Assembly: GCA_026225235.1 (NCBI GenBank)
Contig: JAMFSK010000114.1
Location: 186,001-250,000, forward strand
Source: Burkholderiales bacterium
GTDB lineage: Bacteria > Pseudomonadota > Gammaproteobacteria > Burkholderiales > Burkholderiaceae
Direction of reading: 5' to 3'
Length of the DNA stretch: 64,000 nt
Both the position numbers and the translations under genes were made by a program. Shown piece by piece: positions 15,483 through 25,066 of the stretch (position 1 is its first letter; each line of letters begins with the position of its first letter). Under the pieces are notes generated by a model. It was not told where the DNA came from and made no database searches. It saw nothing but the letters and a program-made list of their open reading frames with translations.

Positions 15483-17053
15483 GTGAGTTCCCAGTCAGCC
15501 GCCGTCGCGACGCCCGTGCCCGTACCGGGCGCCGCTCTCAATCGAGGCATGATCACTGTGTCGCTGATGCTCGCGACCCTGATGCAGACCCTCGACAGCA
15601 CGATCGCCAACGTGGCGCTCCCGCATATGCAGGGGACGCTGTCTGCTTCGCAGGACGAGATTACCTGGGTGCTCACGTCGTACATCGTGGCGGCGGCCAT
15701 TGCCACCCCGCTAACCGGATGGCTGAGCTCACACCTGGGTGTCAAACGCCTGCTGGCGGTAGCGATCGGCGGCTTCACGCTGGCCTCCGCGCTGTGCGGG
15801 ATGTCGGAGACGCTCACCCAGATCATCGCCTCACGTCTGCTGCAAGGCATCTTCGGCGCTTCGCTCGTACCGCTCTCGCAGTCGATCCTGCTCGACATCA
15901 ACCCTCGCGAAAAGCAAGGCCAGGCCATGGCGGTGTGGGGCATGGGCGTGATGGTCGGACCCATTCTGGGCCCGACACTCGGCGGCTGGCTGACCGACAG
16001 CTATAACTGGCGCTGGGTGTTCTTCATCAACCTGCCGGTCGGCGCCTTTGCGCTGTTCGGGGTCTTGACCTATTTGCCGGACACGCGGCGCGCCATCCGC
16101 AATATGCTCGACTTTTTCGGCTTTGCGACCCTGTCGATTGCCATCGGGGCATTCCAGGCGATGCTCGACCGGGGCGAGCAACTTGACTGGTTCAGTTCGC
16201 TCGAGATCCGCATCGAGGCGCTGATCGCAGTCATCAGTTTCGCCTTCTTTATCGTCCACACCATGACGGCGGGCGAGCGCTCATTCTTCCGGGCCACGCT
16301 GCTACGCGACCGCAACTTTGTGACGGGTACCTGCTTTATCTTTGTGATCGGCGCGGTCATGTATGCCACGCGTGCGTTGCTGCCACCGATGCTTCAATCC
16401 CTGATGAACTATCCGGTCGCGACAACCGGTCTGGTCACCGCGCCAAGCGGGGTCGGCACGATGATCGCGATGCTCGTCGCCGGCCGCCTGCTCGGCAAGA
16501 TCGAGACACGGCTGCTGCTGTTGGGCGGCTTTCTGATCTCGGCATTCGCGCTCTATCTGATGATGGGTTACACGATTGTGCTGTCCGCCTCGGACATCGT
16601 ATGGCCGGGCGTGATCCAGGGCTTCGCCAGGGCTTCGGCCTCGGACTGGTGTTCGTCCCGCTGAGTACGGTGACCTTCTCGAGCCTGAGCGCCGAGCTGC
16701 GCTCCGATGGCACCGCAATCTACAGTCTGATGCGCAATCTCGGCAGCAGCCTCGGCATTTCGGTCATCCAGACGATGGTCACGCGCAATACTCAGATCTC
16801 GCATGCTTCGCTCGTGACTTATGTGACACCGTTCAGTGCCGCCGTCACGGCTCAGGTCGACACGGCTTCGCAAAGCGCCATGGCCGCGCTCGACCAGGCA
16901 ATCGGGCAGCAGGCGTCGATGATTGCCTACGACGATGCGTTCAAGCTGATGTTCATCGCCACCCTGGTGGTCGTGCCGATGCTTGCCCTGATTAAACGAC
17001 CAAAGCGTGAGACCGCGCCCGATCCGGAAGCCGTGCATGTGGCCATGGATTAA
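15483..17053 (+). pseudogene. EmrB/QacA-type MFS exporter, frameshifted
   Basis: A DHA2-family drug:H+ antiporter. The start (GTG 15483, MSSQSAAVATPV) leads to TLDSTIANVALPHMQGTL, the family motif D1, and about 11 membrane segments; this frame stops at 16664. The rest continues in another frame to 17053 (LGLVFVPLSTVTFSSL and the last membrane segments). The switch falls exactly on an 11-bp tandem duplication at 16616-16637; removing one copy joins the frames into VIQGFGLGLVFVPLS, about 519 residues, the normal size for a 14-TM pump. As given the gene should make a truncated protein. A sequencing error or a reversible slippage site are alternatives. Confidence 0.85.
16616..16637. repeat. 11-bp perfect tandem duplication
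   Basis: CCAGGGCTTCG is present twice in direct succession (16616-16626 and 16627-16637). Since 11 is not a multiple of three, it breaks the exporter frame. Confidence 0.95.
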
Positions 17054-17171
17054 AAAAATGGGCAACTTGCTGCTGCGCAAGCCGCCCGTCGTCTTATCTT
17101 CCCTGCCGGCCGGTCGCATCGGCTTGATTCAGCCTGCTGCCTGCCCCGGCCAAACCGCTTGCGCCTGGCTT

Positions 17172-18218
17172 TCAACCGCGACCGGCCTCAACCAGTTGCT
17201 TGCGGCGGTTCGCCCCTTGGCGCTCATGCATCCAGCCCGGATATTCCGGCGGCAGCGCGCTGACTTCATTCAGCGCGCTGATCTCATCGGCGCTCAATTG
17301 AACCTGCGTCGCGGCAATATTGTCATCCAGTTGCTCGATGCGCTTCGCCCCGATGATGACGGTTGTGACCTGTTTCTGATGCAACAGCCATGCAAGCGCG
17401 ATCTGCGCAACCGACACCTTTTTCGCGTCGGCGATCCGTCGCATGACATCGACGCAATCGAACGCACGCTCTTTGCTAACCGGCGGAAAGTCGAAGGTCG
17501 AGCGGCGGTTACCCGCTTCTCCCTGTTGGTCGCGCGAATACTTGCCACTGAGCAGGCCACCCGCGAGCGGGCTCCAGACCATCAGGCCGACATCTTCACT
17601 GCGCAGCAAAGGCACGAGTTCACGCTCGAGATCACGGCCGGCGATCGTGTAGTAGGCCTGCAGCGATTCGAAGCGCGCCAGTCCGTGCTTGTCGGCAATC
17701 CCAAGCGCCTTCATGATCTGCCAGGCAGCCCAGTTCGATACGCCGACGTAGCGCACATGACCATGCTGTACCAGCGTGTCGAGCGCGCGCACCGTCTCCT
17801 CGATCGGCGTGGCGGGGTCGAAGCCATGGATCTGATAGAGGTCGATGTGGTCGAGTTGCAGGCGCTTGAGGCTCGCCTTCACGCCTTCGAGAATGTGGGC
17901 GCGCGATGCACCGCGTGCATTGATCCCCTTGCCGGTTTCGCCGAACACCTTGGTCGCGACGACGACATCTTCACGCGGGACTTTGAGGTTTTTGAGCGCC
18001 TGACCGGTAATGACCTCGGACTGACCACCCGAGTAGACATCCGCCGTGTCGATAAAATTGATGCCCGCCTCGAGCGAACGCGCGACGAGCTTGTCGGCGT
18101 CGGCTTGCTGAACCGTGCCGATCTGGCTCCACATTTCGCCCGTGCCACCAAAGGTCATGGTGCCGAGGCAAAGCTCCGACACGAACAGGCCCGTATGGCC
18201 GAGTTTGTTGTAACGCAT
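17172..18218 (-). CDS. Aldo/keto reductase
   Basis: 348 residues, TIM-barrel NADPH-dependent oxidoreductase of the YhdN/YajO-like group. The catalytic tetrad is visible: DTADVYSGG (Asp, Tyr), ATKVFGE (Lys) and LYQIHGFD (His). The C-terminal TVIIGAKRIEQLDDNI is the cofactor-binding IxGxR motif. GGAG precedes ATG 18218. It is divergent from an AraC regulator gene (220-bp gap), a frequent pairing in which the regulator controls the reductase. The carbonyl substrate is unknown. Confidence 0.92.
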   Translation of the reverse strand: MRYNKLGHTGLFVSELCLGTMTFGGTGEMWSQIGTVQQADADKLVARSLEAGINFIDTADVYSGGQSEVITGQALKNLKVPREDVVVATKVFGETGKGINARGASRAHILEGVKASLKRLQLDHIDLYQIHGFDPATPIEETVRALDTLVQHGHVRYVGVSNWAAWQIMKALGIADKHGLARFESLQAYYTIAGRDLERELVPLLRSEDVGLMVWSPLAGGLLSGKYSRDQQGEAGNRRSTFDFPPVSKERAFDCVDVMRRIADAKKVSVAQIALAWLLHQKQVTTVIIGAKRIEQLDDNIAATQVQLSADEISALNEVSALPPEYPGWMHERQGANRRKQLVEAGRG

Positions 18219-18438
18219 CTGTTTTCTCCGAGGGTCCTACCGAGGTTGCCGCCCGACACCCGCCAGCGGCATGGAAAGTATGCTGCGGGCAGTCTGCGCC
18301 GCGCGCGTGAGAGGCCGGTAGCACGATCCTCTACAAAGATTGCTTGATCCTGCAAACCCGAGCCACAGCCTGCGACAGCCGCCGCCTGCCGGAGTAAGCT
18401 TAGGCTCTCCCCAAAGTGCCATCCGAACGCCGCAAAGT

Positions 18439-19362
18439 ATGGACATACAAGCCTCTCCCGATGCTGCACAGCAAGCCAGATTCGACCGGCAGCTCGCCGA
18501 ACTGGTCGAATTGATTGAACGATTCACCGATCACGAGGGCACGCACGAGACGCCGGTGCCGGGTCTGTATCTGCACCGGATCTCACGTCCGGTCGCACCG
18601 CACCACGGCTTTGCGCATCCCGCCCTCGCGGTGATCGCGCAATGTTCGAAGAAGATTCTGGTTGGCGAGGAAACGTATGTTTACGATCCGTCGAGCTATC
18701 TCGTCACCTCCGTCAATCTGCCGTGCGTCTCGCAGATCGTCGGCATGACGCCGGAGCACCCGTATCTGAGCATGCGCTTCGACCTCGATGCCGAGAAGAT
18801 CGGCGCGCTCATGCATGAAGCGGCGCTGCCACCGGCGCCGCAAGAAGCGAGCCGCGGGCTGTTCCTGTCGCGCATCGGCCTGCCGCTGCTCGATGCGGTG
18901 CTGCGTCTGGTGCGTCTGCTTGAAACGCCCGAGGAAATTCCCATCCTCGCGCCCTTGCTCGAACGTGAAATCCTCTATCGCCTGATCGTCGATGGCCAGG
19001 GCGCAAGGCTCAGCCAGATCGCACTGGCAGGCAGCCACACGCATCGCATCGCCAAGGCGATCAGCTGGTTGCGCGACAACTATGACCAGCCGCTGCGTAT
19101 CGAGACAATCGCGCGCAACGTCAATATGAGCGCGTCTTCATTGCATCATCATTTCAAAGCGGTGACGGCGATGAGTCCGTTGCAGTACCAGAAGCAGCTT
19201 CGTCTGCAGGAAGCGCGACGCCTTATGCTCAGCGAGGTGCTCGACGCCGCCACGGCAAGCCATCGTGTCGGCTATGAAAGCGCCTCTCAGTTCAGCCGCG
19301 AATATCGTCGCCTGTTCGGCGCCCCGCCTGTGCGCGACATCGCCAAATTGCGAGCCGTATAA
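18439..19362 (+). CDS. AraC family regulator (AraC_N type)
   Basis: 307 residues from ATG 18439; an in-frame TTG upstream is not needed. The N-terminal half is the AraC_N ligand domain (TPVPGLYLHRISRPV, EETYVYDPSSYLVTSVNLP). The C-terminus carries two helix-turn-helix units: RIETIARNVNMSASSLHHHFKAV and AATASHRVGYESASQFSREY, ending PPVRDIAKLR. Probably activates or represses the divergent aldo/keto reductase gene. The inducer is unknown. Confidence 0.92.
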   Translation: MDIQASPDAAQQARFDRQLAELVELIERFTDHEGTHETPVPGLYLHRISRPVAPHHGFAHPALAVIAQCSKKILVGEETYVYDPSSYLVTSVNLPCVSQIVGMTPEHPYLSMRFDLDAEKIGALMHEAALPPAPQEASRGLFLSRIGLPLLDAVLRLVRLLETPEEIPILAPLLEREILYRLIVDGQGARLSQIALAGSHTHRIAKAISWLRDNYDQPLRIETIARNVNMSASSLHHHFKAVTAMSPLQYQKQLRLQEARRLMLSEVLDAATASHRVGYESASQFSREYRRLFGAPPVRDIAKLRAV

Positions 19363-19368
19363 AGACAA

Positions 19369-19401
19369 TCGCCGCAGCGGCTTCGAAGCCCGCTGCGGCG
19401 A
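19369..19401. terminator. Strong hairpin after the AraC gene
   Basis: A perfect 12-bp stem (TCGCCGCAGCGG / CCGCTGCGGCGA) with a 9-nt loop starts 7 bp after the AraC stop. No T-tract follows on the plus strand, so termination is likely but not certain. Confidence 0.5.
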
Positions 19402-19489
19402 TGTATGTAATTCCTGCCGGGGACGTGTAAATCCTTTTATCGGCGGTGTGCTGGGTCAGCCTCAGATCCGCGAGGCCGGCCGGTCGTCT

Positions 19490-19687
19490 TTACTCAGTGC
19501 GGCCATGCGAGCCGGTATTTTTCGGCATCTGGCATAGCAGGCGCTCCAGGCCCGGTTCGACGCATCGTGCACGCTCCGCCGTAGCCGTCTGGCTGCTGGC
19601 CCGCGCGGCTTCAAGCATGCGGGCTCCGGTAGATTTTGGGCTGACGGCGGCGACTCGGGCCATCGTGCGTTGGGATTGCTGCTGCAT
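19490..19687 (-). CDS. Small uncharacterised protein, 65 residues
   Basis: A short gene starting at ATG 19687 with an unusually good ribosome site, GGAGGA, 4-5 nt upstream. The product (MQQQSQRTMARVAAVSP...) is basic, Ser/Ala/Arg-rich, with two Cys and no signal peptide or membrane segment. I do not recognise a family. The strong ribosome site and isolated position between an AraC gene and the PhnD-like gene are the reasons to call it real. Confidence 0.5.
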   Translation of the reverse strand: MQQQSQRTMARVAAVSPKSTGARMLEAARASSQTATAERARCVEPGLERLLCQMPKNTGSHGRTE

Positions 19688-19857
19688 GTTTTCCTCCGAA
19701 GTGACAGTACGCGCGCCCAAGGGGCGGTCGATTTGTTATTGCAAAATCCGGACCAGGGAAACGCACCTCTTGACCGGGTGGCCGCGCTTGCCCACCTCTA
19801 ACCTGACGCATGATTGTCACAAGCCGCTCGACCCGCGTGTGATGTCTTTCGAACGAA

Positions 19858-20694
19858 TCACGCGAGCTGCGAATAACCACGCTGGGCAGCCTCGCGCTCT
19901 ATTCGAGTGATCGTGTCATAGTCCACCAAGGACAATCGTACAAATGAGCGAATCTTCAGTCGCTGCACGAGTGCCCGATCCTCATCGAGTGACGCATCGA
20001 GTGCCTTGTGCAAGCGTTCGACAGCATCCGGGCTCATTTGTTTCGAAGTAATCAGTGGTAGCCCAGGTGTCGCCACGGTATGACCGATGATGCGTAGACC
20101 ACGCGTGAGATCGGGTAGCACGTCGCGCGCAAACGCATAGGTCACACAATCGATTGCGGCGATATCCGCGACGTCATTTCTGACGGCTTCCATCGATGCG
20201 CGATGAGACCGCGTGGTCGTCACTGTCGAGAAGAAACGTCCGTCGATCGCCAGCGGCGCGACTACATGCCGGAAGACATTGAACCCGCTGTTGGAATCTT
20301 CGCCATTGATGGCGGCGCGACGCCCACGCAAAGCCGCCAGCGTATCGGCAGGGTCGTCGTCTCGCACGACCAATACGCTCCGATAGTCGGCCCCCTCGCA
20401 GCCCTCGGCATCGAAGACAGGCGTGGCAACCACTTGAACCCGGTCGGCCAGCGCATGGGTGAGGGGATAGCCACAGGTCTGCGAAAGCAACAGACGGTCG
20501 CTCGCCCAGAATGACTCGAGATCGGACTCGCGCGCCACGTCGATTTCAACCGGCTCAAAGCGCCCCGAAGCCTGTGCCTGCAAGCGCACGATGACTTGCT
20601 CAAGCCACCTGCGCCAGTCGGCGGCGAGCGCCGGGCTCAGGTTGTACATCGGCAGCCCCGCCAGCCACGCGCGCGGATGTGAGCCCTGCGTCAT
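19858..20694 (-). CDS. PhnD/TauA-like substrate-binding protein
   Basis: 278 residues from ATG 20694, backed by GGAG 9 nt upstream; ATG 20649 (MYNLSPAL) is an alternative. The sequence follows the phosphate/phosphonate-binding type II periplasmic fold: LLLSQTCGYPLTHAL, DYRSVLVVRDDD, LRGRRAAINGEDSNSGFNVFRHV, VRNDVADIAAIDCVTYAF, and GLPLITS. No signal peptide is seen, so it may be cytoplasmic or have an unusual export route. It overlaps the 3' end of the desaturase gene by 95 bp and has no permease or ATPase gene nearby, so a transport role is doubtful. Confidence 0.75.
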   Translation of the reverse strand: MTQGSHPRAWLAGLPMYNLSPALAADWRRWLEQVIVRLQAQASGRFEPVEIDVARESDLESFWASDRLLLSQTCGYPLTHALADRVQVVATPVFDAEGCEGADYRSVLVVRDDDPADTLAALRGRRAAINGEDSNSGFNVFRHVVAPLAIDGRFFSTVTTTRSHRASMEAVRNDVADIAAIDCVTYAFARDVLPDLTRGLRIIGHTVATPGLPLITSKQMSPDAVERLHKALDASLDEDRALVQRLKIRSFVRLSLVDYDTITRIEREAAQRGYSQLA

Positions 20695-21646
20695 CAATCG
20701 AAGCTCCATAAAGCGGATGGGCGACCGGCGCCACCGGACGCCATGCAAAGCGACGCAACCATTCGCCATAGCCGCGAACCAGGTAGCCGCCATTGCGCAC
20801 ATGATAGCTACTGCGCCGTCGGGTATAGACGCGCCCCAATGCGAACCACGGTACGCCGGGCAAATCATGATGCACGGCGTGGAAATTATTGTTCAGGAAG
20901 AGCAGCCGCCACGGCCAGGCCGCTTCATTGATCACGCTACGCTCGGCAGGATCGACCGCCACCCGATGTTCATGAAAAGAGCGGATCGCGCTGAGCGACA
21001 AGGCCGGATAGCTCGCGCCGAGCAAAAAGAGCGCAGGCGAGATCCCGCAGCGACGGTCGAGCCAGACCAGCAGCAAAGCGAGTGCAGCGATATGCAGCAG
21101 CCAGCCCGGCAGGTCACGTCGGTCGCCCGCACGAATTCGGGTTACCGCGTCACCCAGCGTGGCGACGATCGCGAATGCCGGCCCGATTAGGATGCGACCC
21201 CCGAACGTGTTGCGAAAGGTCATCAGCGCGCGCATCAGCGGCCGCTTGGCCGTCCACGCATGCTCACCCACGAAGAAGCTCTCCGGATCGGCCCACGGGC
21301 GCGTGAGGTCATGATCGCAATGATGCTGGAGATGCGTGCGGCGATAAACACCGTAGGGAAACCAGACCGCAAGGGGCGCCGCTCCGATCAGCGCATTAAG
21401 GCGCGGAGAGCGAGTCGGATGCCCGTGCAGGAGTTCGTGCTGGAGCGACATATACCAGGCACTGAGAACGGCGAGCAGCGGAAGCGCCACCGTCAGGCCG
21501 AGCCGCTGCGCATGGAGCGCGACGCCGAACCAGCCGCCATAGATGACCCCGATCACCAGCCAGGTCGGCCACTCGGTGCGCCAATGCCACGAGGCGGCGG
21601 CGGTAGTCAGTTCCTGGCGTTGCGTGTCGTCGAGGTAGTGCGGCAT
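20600..21646 (-). CDS. Fatty acid desaturase
   Basis: 348-residue integral membrane desaturase with the three His boxes that bind the di-iron centre: HELLHGH, HLQHH and HAVHHD. About four membrane segments separate them. The first box after WYMSLQ and the NNNFHAVHHD context match the family. Such enzymes insert a double bond or hydroxylate acyl chains using oxygen. The last ~30 residues overlap in another frame with the start of the PhnD-like gene, suggesting the two are transcribed together. Confidence 0.88.
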   Translation of the reverse strand: MPHYLDDTQRQELTTAAASWHWRTEWPTWLVIGVIYGGWFGVALHAQRLGLTVALPLLAVLSAWYMSLQHELLHGHPTRSPRLNALIGAAPLAVWFPYGVYRRTHLQHHCDHDLTRPWADPESFFVGEHAWTAKRPLMRALMTFRNTFGGRILIGPAFAIVATLGDAVTRIRAGDRRDLPGWLLHIAALALLLVWLDRRCGISPALFLLGASYPALSLSAIRSFHEHRVAVDPAERSVINEAAWPWRLLFLNNNFHAVHHDLPGVPWFALGRVYTRRRSSYHVRNGGYLVRGYGEWLRRFAWRPVAPVAHPLYGASIDDAGLTSARVAGGAADVQPEPGARRRLAQVA

Positions 21647-21893
21647 CGGGTATCGCGATCAGTTCGACTGCCCGCCCCCTCTGAACCGGCCAACCCGGTG
21701 TCAGGGCGATGACAGTGAACCGAGCTTGCCAGTGCGCCGTGCGGGCGAAAACGAAGAAATCGGACTAAGGATATGTACGAACCCACATGCGTGTGGCCGG
21801 CCGGGCAGCGAGCGCACGCCGCCAGTGCACACTGCTATGCAAAGCAGAAATGCTTATAAGACATCGAAGAACGGCCTCGATGCCCGCGCAGGC

Positions 21894-23120
21894 CTAGACG
21901 ATATGACGCCCGCTCAGCGAGGCGATCTGCTCGGCGTCGTAACCGAGCACGTCTGAGAGCACTTCGCGCGTGTGCTGCCCGAGTGTTGGCGGGGCGCGCC
22001 GATACTCAACCGGTGTCTCCGACAGCCGGATCGGGCTGGCCACGCTCGGCGCCGAGCCGGCTGGATGTGGCAGATCGACGCGCAAGCCGCGCGCGATCGC
22101 CTGCGGGTCGGCAAACACGCCCGCCAGATCGTTGATCGGACCACACGGCACCCCTGCGGCCTCGAGCGCAGCCACCCAGTCTTGTGTGGTCCGCTCACGC
22201 GTGCGTTCGCAGAGCAGCGCAACCAGGACGTCGCGGTGACGCACACGGTCTCGATTGCTTGCAAAGCGTGGATCGTCGGCAAGGGCTGCGCAGCCGGCTA
22301 CGGCACAGAGTCGCCGGAACTGCCCGTCGTTCCCGACGGCGATGATCATGTCGCCGTCGGACGTCGGGAAATCCTGGTAAGGCACGATGTTCGGGTGGCT
22401 ATTGCCGAGCCGTACCGGCGCCTTGTCCGTCACCAGATAGTTGCTCGCCTGGTTCACGAGCGCCGCGACCTGCACATCGAACAAGGCGAGGTCGATGTGC
22501 TGGCCCACGCCCGTGCGTTCACGATGCGCCAGCGCGGCGAGAATCGCATTGCTCGCGTAGAGCCCGGTCAGCACATCCGTCAACGCCACGCCGACCTTCA
22601 TCGGGCCCGCGCCCACTTCGTGCTCGGCGCGTCCGGTCACACTCATCAGGCCGCCCATCGCCTGAATCAGGAAGTCATATCCCGCCCGATCCGCATAGGG
22701 ACCGGTCTGTCCGAAGCCGGTAATCGAGCAATAGATGATGCGTGGTGCGACTTCGCGGATCGACGCATAATCGAGCCCATAGGCCGCCAGCCCACCATGT
22801 TTAAAATTCTCGATCATGACATCCGAGCGCGCAGCCAGTTCACGGATGATCTTCTGCCCTTCCTCACGCGTGATGTCGACGGTCAGCGAGCGCTTGTTGC
22901 GATTGGTGCTGAGGAAGTAGGCCGACTCGCTGGTCTCGTTGCCCTCGGCGTCGTGCAAAAACGGTGGCCCCCATGCCCGCGTGTCGTCGCCCGCGCCCGG
23001 CCGCTCGATCTTGATCACGTCCGCGCCCAGGTCGCCGAGCAACTGGCTCGCCCAAGGCCCGGCGAGCACCCGCGACAGGTCCAGCACCCGCAAATGGGAC
23101 AACGTGCCCTGCTCGCTCAT
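21894..23120 (-). CDS. CaiB/BaiF family CoA-transferase
   Basis: 408-residue class III CoA-transferase. Features: LRVLDLSRVLAGPWASQLLGDLGADVIKIE, the NRNKRSLTVD strand, and the catalytic Asp in HIDLALFDVQVAAL. It moves CoA between organic acids; the substrate pair is not predictable. GGAGGAG precedes ATG 23120. It follows the transglutaminase-like gene by 32 bp on the same strand and may be the third gene of a unit that starts with the SDR at 25825. Confidence 0.92.
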   Translation of the reverse strand: MSEQGTLSHLRVLDLSRVLAGPWASQLLGDLGADVIKIERPGAGDDTRAWGPPFLHDAEGNETSESAYFLSTNRNKRSLTVDITREEGQKIIRELAARSDVMIENFKHGGLAAYGLDYASIREVAPRIIYCSITGFGQTGPYADRAGYDFLIQAMGGLMSVTGRAEHEVGAGPMKVGVALTDVLTGLYASNAILAALAHRERTGVGQHIDLALFDVQVAALVNQASNYLVTDKAPVRLGNSHPNIVPYQDFPTSDGDMIIAVGNDGQFRRLCAVAGCAALADDPRFASNRDRVRHRDVLVALLCERTRERTTQDWVAALEAAGVPCGPINDLAGVFADPQAIARGLRVDLPHPAGSAPSVASPIRLSETPVEYRRAPPTLGQHTREVLSDVLGYDAEQIASLSGRHIV

Positions 23121-23152
23121 ATCGCTCCTCCCCCGTTCTCCGGGTGCATGTT

Positions 23153-25054
23153 TTATTGTGCCTTGACGATGACCTGCGACATCGCGTCGCGCTCCGCCTT
23201 CAGCAAGACCGGTCGCGAAGCCGTTAAATCGGCCGGCGCACAGACAGTCGAAGCGAAGTGCGCATGCAGATGCCGGGTAACCTGAATCATATGTGTCTGC
23301 GCATCGAACAGATAGCGGGACTGATAGTCGAAGGTCTCGCTATGTAAATCGGTATCGGTGGGAATATCGATGACGCTCAGGTTTGACGGAAACACGATCA
23401 CGCCAGTTTCGTCGAACTCGCCGTTCGGGCAGACGTAAGGCTGTGTTCGCGTGCGCTCCAGGAGCCAGCCGCGCAACTGCGAGGCGATTCCGCCGGACAG
23501 GCTGCTGAGCGCGCCGATCGCCGTGGTGCCGGTCGGCCAGACAAGATGCTCGAGTGTGCCGTGAATCGACGTCTCGAACGCGCCCGTGGTGACCTCGAGG
23601 GGGCTGGTCGTCATCGTGCCGCTGCCCTGCAGCCCACTCGCCTGAAGGCGCTCCGTGACCACCGCCGCACGGCGTTGCGCACTCGCTCGGCGCAGGCGGT
23701 TACGCTCGAGTTCGGCGCTCGAGCCGCCGTCTTCGACGTCATAGGCATAGTCCGTCGTGCCGTCCGCGCCCACCTGCATCTGCAGATGAACGGTGCGCGT
23801 CACGGCCTGCGTCGCGGGTGTGCGCACCAGCACGCCCTGGTCAACCAGCAAGGCGGGGCGATCCATGACACCCGAGGGGAGATAGCCGAACTCGATGCCG
23901 CCCGCCGTCGTGTCTGCAAAGGTCTGGAGATCCGGCATCCAGACGATCACATGATTGATCGCATCGCCGCCGTAGCCAGGCACGGTCGGCAACGTATAGA
24001 CCCCGCCGAGATTGAGCAACGCGGGTTGGTTACGAATTCCGGCGGCGCTCAGCAAAGCTCCGAACAACGCCACGTGGTCCTTGCAATCGCCATAGCGGTT
24101 CGCGAGGATGTCGGCGACTTTGTGCGGCGAGGCCGCGGTCTCGCCAAGAAACAGCGCAACATAGCGGATGTTCATCCGCATCCAGTCGTAGATCGCCCGG
24201 GCTTTGTCGCGCGGATCGGTTATTCCGCGTGTGAGTGCGTCCGCGAGCGCGTGGACCGCGGGGACGTCGGCGCTCGCATCTCGTGCCCCGTCACGGTAGG
24301 TCGCCGCAAATGTTGCGTAGTCGGAAAAGGTTGTGACGAGCAGCCGGTCGCCGTAGCTCGCGATCGCAACCGAGCCGCTTTCCGGGCGGTCGAAATGGGT
24401 GCGCCGATAGTCGAATTCATAGCGCGTACGCCCGCCCTCGCTCACGGGTGCGACTGCGGTGTAGCCGTGTGCATCTGCATGGAGTGGGCGACTCGCGGGC
24501 AAATCGAAGATCAGTTTCTGGCTTTCGATCGGCACGCGCGCCGGTTCAGCCAGATGACTGAACTGACGCGGAATCGTCGGCTTGGTCCGCAGCTTGTGAA
24601 ACTTCAGATGTACGCGCGAACCGGGGCCGACCGCAGGGAAAATCACCGCCTTGAGCTCGGCATCGCTGAAGCTGGGCGCATCGGCCGAACGCGGTTCCTG
24701 CACATCGCGAATCGCTTCCGAGCCCACCGGCACATGCGTGCCGTCCGCTGTAATTGTCTCTGCCTCGAGCACCTGGACCTGATCGAGATTCTTGTCGAAC
24801 CAGATATAGCGCTCGGCGATCTCGTCGACACCGGCAGTCGTGTTCGCGCGCAGGACAGTGTCATCCACTTCGTCGATCGAGCCGTCGTCCCTGATCGAAA
24901 AGGTATGAATGTCGCTCTCGATGACAGACGGCGCGAGGTCATCGCTGCCCGACGCCACCGTCGCATCGAGGGCAAGCGCCGGGGCCGCGTGCAAGACTAC
25001 CGAGCCAACCGACGACAGCGCCCATACCAGCGCTAGCAGGACATGTTTGGGCAC
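23153..25054 (-). CDS. Exported DUF3857 / transglutaminase-like protein
   Basis: 633 residues with a signal peptide (cleavage near ALALDA). The N-terminal ~250 residues fit DUF3857. The middle has a transglutaminase-like papain fold with Cys in NRYGDCKDHVALFGALL and His in DAINHVIVWMPD; the Asp after it completes a likely triad. The C-terminal ~200 residues resemble a second beta domain. GTG 25054 is the start, with GGAGG just upstream. Family members are periplasmic and mostly uncharacterised. It starts 12 bp after the SDR stop, so both are co-transcribed. Confidence 0.85.
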   Translation of the reverse strand: MPKHVLLALVWALSSVGSVVLHAAPALALDATVASGSDDLAPSVIESDIHTFSIRDDGSIDEVDDTVLRANTTAGVDEIAERYIWFDKNLDQVQVLEAETITADGTHVPVGSEAIRDVQEPRSADAPSFSDAELKAVIFPAVGPGSRVHLKFHKLRTKPTIPRQFSHLAEPARVPIESQKLIFDLPASRPLHADAHGYTAVAPVSEGGRTRYEFDYRRTHFDRPESGSVAIASYGDRLLVTTFSDYATFAATYRDGARDASADVPAVHALADALTRGITDPRDKARAIYDWMRMNIRYVALFLGETAASPHKVADILANRYGDCKDHVALFGALLSAAGIRNQPALLNLGGVYTLPTVPGYGGDAINHVIVWMPDLQTFADTTAGGIEFGYLPSGVMDRPALLVDQGVLVRTPATQAVTRTVHLQMQVGADGTTDYAYDVEDGGSSAELERNRLRRASAQRRAAVVTERLQASGLQGSGTMTTSPLEVTTGAFETSIHGTLEHLVWPTGTTAIGALSSLSGGIASQLRGWLLERTRTQPYVCPNGEFDETGVIVFPSNLSVIDIPTDTDLHSETFDYQSRYLFDAQTHMIQVTRHLHAHFASTVCAPADLTASRPVLLKAERDAMSQVIVKAQ

Positions 25055-25066
25055 GTTGCCTCCGCC

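Noticed and set aside
17007..18347. A 446-codon open frame on the plus strand
   Set aside because: Antisense to the aldo/keto reductase gene, whose catalytic motifs are complete.
21972..23285. A 437-codon open frame on the plus strand
   Set aside because: Antisense to the CoA-transferase gene; no recognisable sequence.
23546..25036. A 496-codon open frame on the plus strand
   Set aside because: Antisense to the transglutaminase-like gene; no family features.
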